A program made the translations under genes and the position numbers. Positions 9,226 to 16,524 of a stretch of 16,524 nt of DNA are shown here, piece by piece. Position 1 is the stretch's first letter, and each line of letters begins with the position of its first letter. The DNA lies in the NCBI GenBank assembly GCA_910592205.1, contig CAJVPJ010000794.1:1-16524 (forward strand), written 5' to 3'. The notes below the pieces were generated by a model. That model saw only the letters and a program-made list of their open reading frames with translations, searched no databases and had not been told where the DNA came from. The stretch is from Paraglomus occultum. Taxonomy: Eukaryota; Glomeromycota; Glomeromycetes; Paraglomerales; Paraglomeraceae.

Positions 9226-9667
9226 ATACTACGCTTATATTCCAAACCTTTCCTATTAGTTGAAGATATGTAAAGAAAGGGACCATAGATATTTATCGAC
9301 GTTCACTGTTTCTCACACTCGAAATCCATATTTGAAAGGAACAATCACAAGCATTCGTTTCACAAAATAGTTTTCGTTTATTCATGGATTTTTTGCTCAT
9401 CGCAAATTAAGGACCATATTATTGGTTAGATAACCATGCATATTCGTTGATGAAATATTCAACGAGCTACAATACATAAATTCTTGTTGTTTTTAAATAT
9501 AAAACTTTGAAATAGATGAATTTTTTTTTACATAAGGTGTTACATTCTTATGACTAGCTTTAAATAGATAAAATCTTGGTACAAATGTTAAATGCATAAC
9601 GAGCTTGTTGTAATTTTCATACAAGAGGTTATCTGCGTTTATCTATCATAAATATTTATAATACAAC

Positions 9668-10819
9668 CTATCTAGTTTGTCCAAAGTAAACATCAAATCC
9701 GTTGTTGACATACATTCCGCTTCCATCCGCCCATCTGGGGGCTTCGATGTATCCATGATCCGCAGTGTGACAAATGATAGCAGAGGGAGGTAGCTGAATA
9801 AGCATCTGAGTGGCGGGATAACAGGTTGATGGTCCATTGTTAGGAATATTTAAAAAGTCGTGATCGCCCGCGCTAACTGTCTGGTATGTATTTTCTGGTG
9901 ATAGATTGTTGGTAATATTCGTAATATTTGCAAATAGAGTGGTATTATGTATTGTTGATGTGTCATAGTTGCCGCTGTTGTTCCAGTTACCGTGAAGGAT
10001 GTTCAGTTGCGGTGACACAAAAGGATCAAAGGTATTAGTAATATTAATGTCGTCAAATTGAGTAATTTTGTTGTACGAGTTGTCTGTCAAATTGTATTCA
10101 TTAATATTATTATCTATACAAACGCCTTTATCGTTTTCGCAATGCAGATCCAGATACGGCTCTCCGATGTTCACATGATCAACAGCTAACTCGTCATATT
10201 CATTTACGTTGTCACAAACGCTAATACGTGCATCGCCATCGTTCCCTCCCACTTCCGCTTCACCCGGACTTGCGACTTTGTTCTGCCTACGTCCCGCAAG
10301 CTTTTCTTTGCTAATTTCTTTAAACGACCAGCCCGCTTGTTTCTTTTCCGTCTTGTTTCTTTTCGGCTTGTAACTGTAATCAGGATAAGTCATTTTGTGC
10401 CGTTGCTGAGCCAACTTGGAAAGTGCGTCAAAATACTGCTTGACTTCCATTGGCTGATTCTTCCAATCCTTTCCGGCCATTTTAGAAATTTCTTGAATAG
10501 TATAAGTCTTGTTACGATCTTGTGCACGCAGTCTGCCTTCAAAGTTTTTGCGAAAGATCACCCAGGCATTTTGAGGACGAGGTGGGGTTGTGCTTTTTCT
10601 AACACGATTTTTACGACATTTTTTTGTTGGATCGAGCAGGGACTCTGGTGAAAGTGTGAGAGTATATGGCGGAGTGCGAATAAGATTTCGTTCAAAAGAC
10701 GAGAGTGGACTATCAGCTAGGGAAGCGAGAGGTAGGTCAGAGGAAGCTGATTCAGTGGAAGAAGAGCGAGCGCCAATTGGAGTTGCTGGTTTAATCGGAA
10801 CGTATTGAGAAGTAGACAT
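9668..10819 (-). CDS. HMG-box (MATA-HMG type) transcription factor
   Basis: A single uninterrupted frame of 383 residues. Residues about 79-154 are an HMG box of the fungal mating-type/SRY class: PPRPQNAWVIFRKNFEG (helix 1 start), IQEISKMAGKDWKNQP (helix 2) and VKQYFDALSKLAQQRHKMTY (helix 3), ending in PDYSYKPKR. That PDYxYKPKR tail is typical of the sequence-specific fungal class rather than of abundant HMGB proteins. The basic KKCRKNRVRK before the box could be a nuclear signal. The N-terminus is Ser/Pro rich. The C-terminal half is Asn rich (for example NITNITNNLSPENTYQ) and acidic in part, as in activation regions. Such genes form an expanded family in Glomeromycotina, so membership does not make this a mating-type locus. 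It has no intron, unlike the genes to its left, and stands alone in about 6 kb of gene-poor DNA. The start at 10819 is the first ATG of the frame. Confidence 0.85.
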   Translation of the reverse strand: MSTSQYVPIKPATPIGARSSSTESASSDLPLASLADSPLSSFERNLIRTPPYTLTLSPESLLDPTKKCRKNRVRKSTTPPRPQNAWVIFRKNFEGRLRAQDRNKTYTIQEISKMAGKDWKNQPMEVKQYFDALSKLAQQRHKMTYPDYSYKPKRNKTEKKQAGWSFKEISKEKLAGRRQNKVASPGEAEVGGNDGDARISVCDNVNEYDELAVDHVNIGEPYLDLHCENDKGVCIDNNINEYNLTDNSYNKITQFDDINITNTFDPFVSPQLNILHGNWNNSGNYDTSTIHNTTLFANITNITNNLSPENTYQTVSAGDHDFLNIPNNGPSTCYPATQMLIQLPPSAIICHTADHGYIEAPRWADGSGMYVNNGFDVYFGQTR

Positions 10820-13800
10820 GGTATATAACGATTGATTATTTAAATTTCAAGTTTTGCTAGTTTGTTGTTTTAAATGTTTGAGTGTTTTTCTGGGGGAGCG
10901 AAATGAGCATGTGTTCTTTATATAGGCATTCGAACAGGCTATTTCTTGAGTAGTCATAAACGTATACAATGTGTTTTGATGCAATCGTCTTCGCGCAAGA
11001 GCATCGGATTTGGAAAATGATTGCATTGGTATTAGCAAGAAATCCTGATAATAAACGTGCTATGAATTTCCTTATGTGTCTATATCAATTCCCCTGGCGC
11101 TTGATACTATACCACATTTGGCAAGCCCTTGACTACATGATTACCTTAGGACTCATGCAGGTCAGTGTCACAAATTGTACCCGCATCGACTACATTGAGA
11201 CCCTTACACAATCGATCGTCTTGGGAATGATAAATTAAATCAAATAGTACTTGTTTAATCCTAAAATAGAAAAAGTAATGATGCATCCACGGGACATTAT
11301 GCGCAATCACCATTTTTAAAATGGATACACGGAAACGCTGCCAAGCCACCATATCATTACGCAAGCATGGTATTCTGTTTTACATCATATATCGTTTTCA
11401 GGACTATATCTCCGAGATTCAAACGTTTGTCGTCTATTCACGTTGCCTGTTTGAGTTATCTGCTATCCGCACGTGAGCAGAAAGTTATGCAATTGAGGAG
11501 TCTCGGATCTTCAGAATAAGAAAATTCCTTAGAAGCCATAGTCTATAAATGTTTGCTAATCGAGCGTTAAACGTTGCTGGCTTTAATAATAACTTGAATA
11601 CAGTATGACCTTTATTTTAAATCGTTAGCTTTTGCTCAACTTTTCAAATAACAGTTGTCTAGGAAATGTAGAAATACGTTCTCAACTTGTAACGTTAGAG
11701 TGGTGGAATGGATATGCACACATATTTTTATTCATCCAACCAGTGCTCCAATTCTAGTTTAGTATCGCTAACTTCCTTGATTGTTGCACAACATTTTATA
11801 TTAAAGATTATCACAACAAGCAAGCTAATCAGACACATGATAAAAGAATGAGATAACATGTCGTCTGGCAGTATATTGGATCCGATCAATTATACTTTTG
11901 GTTATATTCCTGCAAGGGGCAAAAAATAAACCTCTTCTTGGCAAAAATCAACAGATTACTAAGCCATTGGATTTGCAGAACCCGGTTAGCGTGATTGTCG
12001 TTATAAAACGTGGGTTTTATTTTTAGCGGTTTTCTGGCACGTACGAATAGTCGATAATCGGATAACCAATTGTAGTTAATTGTAATATTGTAAACAAAAC
12101 TCTTCAGCATTAGGCCCCCAAATTTTGGACAAAGGTCATTTGCTGATCGGATACCTGTAAGCAATGGCGCATTGAAGAAACTCTTGCATATGTTATAAAT
12201 ACATGCCAAGCAACACTAAGCTCCAACTGTTAAATAGTCCATTGTCATTATGACAAAAGCCGACGTATTCGTATTATTTAATCACATTTATACCAACGAG
12301 TTGTTTCACGAAAAGCAGATCCTAATACAATAACTACTTAAACTTATTTATCAGTACTTCCTCAATTCGAAATGTCTAACATAATTGATAAACTGTTTCT
12401 TGTACGATATAACGTAAATGTATACAATCAGAATTAGACTAACGCCAACAACTTCTTGAACTTTGAAGTTGTGAAACGATATTATGAACAATTTGGATAT
12501 TAGAATAAAAATTGTGTTGTTCGTGTTCAATCGAGGGTAAATATGATTGCTTTGGGTATAATACTAATATAATAGGAAATGTAAAGTTTACTTTTTACGA
12601 ATAATTAGCGACTGGCAGTTTATCTAATGAACGAACAATCAAATACAAGCGGCTCTGCATATAAGAAAGTGCTCGGGCCCAACAAATATCTTATAAAGGA
12701 TGTTTTGTCACAAGATTGTTAAATATAAATCAGTCACATCTGATATGACAGTTGACTTTAAGGCAAAAAATTTTTCGTTAATGAGATCTTTAATCCGTAG
12801 AGTTGCGAAAATAGTAATGATAATGAGATGTAAATAGTAGCACAGAGAGGCAGAGGTCAATGCCAACGAATATTAACATTAAAATCAATGCTTAAAACAG
12901 GCTTATTTATGTGATTTTAAAATTATACCGATGCTTCTGTCTTGCGATCAAACTGAAGAGATGCTTGAGTTATCAATATTCGACTTATAAAGTCAATGCT
13001 GAAAAAACCGCCATGTTGACTTGGTTTACTAGTTCAGGTATCTATATGTAGATGTTCACAAACTTTTCGCTTTGAATAAGAAATCATTGTCGTATGTCAG
13101 ATTGGACTTTATGTTCATCGGAATGAACATATGTCAGTTCCGAATGGACATATTAATATGTCAGTTTAGAACGGACATATGTCAGATTGGAATTTATGTC
13201 CATTCCGGAATGGTGGTTCATTGTGAAAATATGCTTTGACTTCTATTAATACAGGATGTGCGATCAATATATTAAAAATCAACAACTTTTCATTGAAGTA
13301 GTGCGGCACACATCTACCAGCCAACTTGTCCACCAAATTTGGTCTAACGGATCGTATGAAATTACTACCCATCCCTATTACTATATAGAGAATTTGATTT
13401 AAGCCATGATACAGCATGTTATTGTGCATTGTCTATCGCTTGATGAACAAGTTTACGCTAATCATACAATTTGACGATTATTCTATGCATGTCAATTACG
13501 AATCAACATTTAAAATTAACCAATACTATACTATGCGCACGCTTCAATTACATTCACTGAGTGAATTGTTTTAAAGATAATTCACACTACGCTTCCTAAT
13601 CTTCGGCATTGACAGTTTTTCGGGAGAATAAACTTTATTTCGATCACTTGTGTTTATACAATTCTCCTCCTTATGACAGTGATACATGCGATGTCTTCAA
13701 TGTTTGACGTATGTGAATGCTATCAGACGGAGTTTACATTGTGATACGATTACCTATGACAAAACAAAACGTTATGAAGTAATGTTTAATTGCCACAATC

Positions 13801-14169
13801 GACGGGCAGTAATTTGTTACTATTTGTATCATGAGGTAAGATTCATGTGTATGCGAACAATATAATGCAATGATGCAATACAAGTACTGTAATAATACCA
13901 CAAGTTACTTGCGCTTATATAGATTATTTATTTTTTATGCTAAAACTTACAAACTTTAAATAGCATATCTTTATAACAAACTCTGTTGTTATACGCATTT
14001 AGGGCTGACATCGTAATGTCAATAATTATTGTTACAACGTTGTAGCTATTCCGATCAGTAACGCTTTATAAATATGTATTTGTGTGACATTGAACATCGT
14101 GTACGACATAAATGAGAAACGGAGCACTTCAGATATCGATGATGCGATACTATATTAAACAAAACCAGT
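10820..14169. other. Intergenic, 3.3 kb without a supported gene
   Basis: No frame here joins into a recognisable protein. Several isolated open frames of 70-107 codons exist (10969-11238 plus; 11886-12209 and 13166-13429 minus), but none shows a family signature, conserved spacing or splice partners. The notable structure is the TATGTCAG repeat cluster at 13093-13213. The 5' region of the kinase gene lies at the right end. Confidence 0.5.
13093..13213 (+). repeat. Irregular TATGTCAG repeat cluster with a 14 bp palindrome
   Basis: TATGTCAG starts at 13093, 13130, 13157 and 13178, each followed by a related segment (ATTGGA, TTCCGA, TTTAGA, ATTGGA) and then a GGACATA- or ATGTCCAT-like stretch. 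The cluster closes with the perfect palindrome CCATTCCGGAATGG at 13200-13213. Unequal spacing (37, 27, 21) shows decay or modular rearrangement. Confidence 0.65.
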
Positions 14170-15787
14170 ATGGACAAGACTTTGCTGGATAAAGTAACTG
14201 AGGATGGAATGGTCAAGTGCTATTCAGAAAGTGAAATCTTAAACCGTAAGATTGTCGGCCGTGGTGGATTCGGAGTCGTGTACAAGGCAAAGTTGAAACA
14301 TACTGGCGTAACTGTTGCTATGAAAATGTTGTTGCTGGATGTGTATGTCGATGAGCAAGAATTGTACAAGAAGTTTGTCAATGAGGTTTGTGGTTACTGC
14401 TGTTGTTGATTATGTCACATCAGTAACGTGTATCTGACAATAGATGTTTATATGTGTCAGCTGAAAGCTCACAAGAAGGTAGATGACCATCCGAACGTTA
14501 TCCGGTTTTTAGGTTTATGCAAAGGTCGGTATGTTATTACAAGGAATGTGACTTCTAATTGTAAATATCGACGACTCATTCTGTTAAATACAATCAGATG
14601 CGGACCAACACTATCACATGATATTTGAATTCGCTGACGGGGGAAGTCTGCGGGCATACTTGGTAGACCGTTTTAAGGACTTGACATGGAAAGAGAAATA
14701 TAACTTGGGGCTCGGCATTACAAATGGGCTGAAATACTTGCATGTGCTTGACATAATTCACAAAGATTTGGTATGACGTTATCTATTTATATATGTTAGT
14801 ACAGAATAATGATCTAATTACTGTTATTACATTATAACAATGCTGAATTTTCTTCACGCATAGTCTTCAGCAAATATTCTTATTCAAGAAGGCGTCGCGA
14901 AAATAACAGACTGTGGTCTGTCTAATATGCTAAAGCAATCTACTTCTACATCCAAAGGTGAAGGTAACACAGCATATATTGACCCTGTCACTTTTGAAAA
15001 TGAATCATATAAACGAGGGAAAAAGTCAGACATTTTTAGTCTTGGAGTAATATTATGGGAAGTTTCTAGTGGCAAGAGCCCATGTGAAGGACGCACTCAA
15101 AGTTTTGCAATTGTATTGTATCGATTGAAAGGCCTGAGAGACCCTCCTTTTCCAGAAACACCAGCAAAGTACATTGAATTATATTCAAATTGCTGGAATG
15201 GTGACCCAGACAAAAGACCATCAAGTGAAGAAGTATATAAGCAATTAAAGTGTTTGTATGATGAACAATTTGGTAAAAGACTAGAATTGAGTCGGCACAA
15301 TATTGGAGACACTGAAATAATTGCATTAGCAAAAGCATTAGAGTCAAACTCTTCAATTCAATTAAACAAATTCTTAAAAGAGATTGGATATAAACATTTG
15401 TCAACATCAAATGTTCTAGAATCAGATTTTTTTCTGACTAAATTGAATTTGCATTACAATAACATTGGAGGCACAGGAGCAACAGCTTTAGCAAAGGCTC
15501 TAGAATCAAATTCTTCTCTGACTATTTTGTTTTTGAACAACAATAATATTGGAGACATAGGAGCAGCAGCTTTAGCAAAGGCTCTAGAATCAAATTCTTC
15601 TCTGACTACTTTGTATTTGGTTGACAATAATATTGGAGACACTGGAGCAGCAGCTTTAGCAAAGGCTCTAGAATCAAATTCTTCTCTGACTTCTTTGTGT
15701 TTGAACAACAATAATATTGGAGACACAGGAGCAGCAGCTTTAGCAAAGGTTCTAGAATCAAATTTATCAGTATATATCTATTTATAA
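14170..15787 (+). CDS. TKL-type protein kinase fused to RI-type leucine-rich repeats
   Basis: Four exons (14170-14385, 14461-14524, 14598-14770, 14864-15787) join in phase into 458 residues ending at TAA. The kinase domain spans about 22-285: glycine loop GRGGFGVVYKAK (30-41), VAMK with Lys52, HPNVIRFLGLC, FADGGSLRAYL, catalytic loop HKDLSSAN (148-155, Asp150 and Asn155 present), metal-binding DCG (167-169) in place of DFG, then YIDPVTFE, KKSDIFSLGVILWEVSSGKSP and DPDKRPSS. The style matches the TKL kinases expanded in arbuscular mycorrhizal fungi. From 291 there are ribonuclease-inhibitor-type LRRs of 28 residues (NNIGDTGAAALAKALESNSS): one diverged, one interrupted and four close copies. 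No signal peptide or membrane segment is seen, so it is likely cytosolic. The exon 2 donor GTCGGT is weak but is the only one that gives the right phase. The last repeat ends abruptly and the array decays downstream, so the stop may be a recent truncation. Confidence 0.8.
15461..15775 (+). repeat. 84 bp tandem repeats encoding LRR units
   Basis: Units begin at 15461, 15545, 15629 and 15713 with AAYATTGGAGRC and an exact 84 bp period. Long stretches such as GCTTTAGCAAAGG and CTAGAATCAAATTCTTCTC are identical between copies at the DNA level, including silent positions. The fourth copy departs after about 60 bases. Confidence 0.9.
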
Positions 15788-16097
15788 AAAACTTGATAAT
15801 TCAAGGAGTTGGCTTTTGTATTTGTAGTCTTTAATTATAATTGAGTATGAGCAAATCATATTGGAGGCACAGAATAAGAAGCATTTTTGGACAAAGGTTT
15901 AATATTAAGAATTAATTTTTCTGGATTGTAATTGAGACACAATTTTATAAAGGCTATATTAATATATTGATAATATGATGTAGGAGCACCTTATTTTATA
16001 TTTAGCAATGTTTTAGAATATATTTAAGTTTTAATCAAATTAAGCAATAATTTTAGCATAATTTTTAATAATATGCCAGGAGCTGAGTTTGGCATGG
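15788..16097 (+). pseudogene. Degenerate LRR units beyond the kinase stop
   Basis: Translating past the stop from 15857 gives HIGGTE, a stop, then EAFLDKGL and later LRHNF, which keeps the 28-codon spacing of the intact repeats. Further on, DVGAPYFIFSNVLE and LSNNFSIIFNNMPGAEFG still show the LRR pattern, with stops between. These are relics of an array that was once longer. Confidence 0.65.
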
Positions 16098-16524
16098 TAA
16101 TGTTCTTTTTATGTTTATGGTTAAAAATGATCAATTAAAATTTTATATAAAAATTGGTAAAATAAAAATGGCTGTATAAAAATTGAATAAATTTGTTAAA
16201 TTTATATCTTACTGATTTATTTGCTTACTATTAATATTAATGTTGTAATAAAGTTTCTCTGAGACATTTTTTGCTCCCCTGACACCTCTTATAAAACAGG
16301 AGCATGCTGATGCTCAATATTAATATTAATATAACCTTGCCCAATGTTATGCAAATGTAAATGGGGCCTGGTGTAGTGTGAGGATCAAGAGTCTAAGATG
16401 ACGTATTCCTCCCTGAATTTGCTGCGGAACGATAGGTGTCACCAACGACGGTACACAGATGATTAGAATGTAAGACAAGTGCCGAACGGTGATACGGGCA
16501 GCAAATATTTGCTGCTAATGCAGT
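16098..16524. other. Intergenic 3' end of window
   Basis: This is AT-rich DNA with AATAAA at 16161-16166, a possible polyadenylation signal for the kinase transcript, and repeated TTAATATTAAT motifs near 16230 and 16318. The last 150 bases are less AT rich but contain no recognisable coding sequence. Confidence 0.4.

Larger units (their letters stand above)
6939..9667. other. Intergenic, 2.7 kb without a supported gene
   Basis: The stretch is AT rich (for example 7031-7080), with a foldback at 8238-8313, an AAT microsatellite at 9048-9069 and a CAGTGTG tandem repeat at 9171-9225. Minus-strand 7593-7213 and plus-strand 7380-7751 are overlapping open frames of about 125 codons with no family I recognise. 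At most one can be real, and either may be chance or a relic. A 79-codon frame at 8726-8965 is equally unsupported. Confidence 0.5.

Noticed and set aside
11886-12209. 107-codon minus-strand open frame
   Set aside because: No motif, no splice partners and no recognised family. Frames of this length occur by chance in several kb of DNA.
15454-15726. Minus-strand repetitive frame opposite the LRRs
   Set aside because: It is a shadow of the 84 bp repeats, which have a clear LRR reading on the plus strand attached to the kinase.
16265-16316. Short inverted repeats TGCTCC/GGAGCA and GAGCAT/ATGCTC near the right end
   Set aside because: The arms are 6-8 bp, imperfect, and expected by chance in AT-rich flanks.

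Overview
The window looks like nuclear DNA of an early-diverging fungus, most probably an arbuscular mycorrhizal fungus (Glomeromycotina) or a close relative. The reasons are short GT-AG introns (about 75-140 bp) in most genes, a tyrosine-kinase-like (TKL) protein kinase of the type greatly expanded in that group, a MATA-HMG-type HMG-box gene, AT-rich intergenic DNA, and fungal-type housekeeping genes. No RNA gene, CRISPR array or bacterial operon structure was seen. The taxon is inferred from gene content read by eye, not from a database search.

The left half (about 1-6940) is gene dense. A decayed coding-like stretch on the minus strand (124-902) is split by a 252 bp inverted-repeat element with 54 bp perfect arms (539-790), which looks like a MITE. 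Then come four intron-bearing genes in alternating orientation: a Bet1-type Qc-SNARE (+, 1027-1784), a Dpy-30/Sdc1-like COMPASS subunit (-, 2208-2976), an RPA34-like RNA polymerase I subunit (+, 3177-5898) and an Atg10-type E2-like autophagy enzyme (-, 5966-6938). I rebuilt exon structures by hand, and the phases of all proposed junctions agree. The Sdc1-like and RPA34-like genes are head to head over 200 bp. RPA34 and ATG10 are tail to tail with 67 bp between stops.

The right half is gene poor. It holds one uninterrupted HMG-box gene (-, 9668-10819), about 2.7 kb of mostly featureless DNA to its left and about 3.3 kb to its right, and a four-exon TKL kinase gene (+, 14170-15787). The C-terminus of the kinase is an array of 28-residue ribonuclease-inhibitor-type leucine-rich repeats (LRRs) encoded by near-identical 84 bp units. 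Degenerate copies of the same unit continue for about 300 bp past the stop codon.

The housekeeping genes act in unrelated processes (ER-Golgi fusion, H3K4 methylation, rRNA transcription, autophagy) and are not a functional cluster. The most distinctive element is the kinase-LRR fusion, with a DCG in place of DFG, a homogenised repeat array and a decaying tail. It looks like a rapidly evolving receptor or sensor-type gene.
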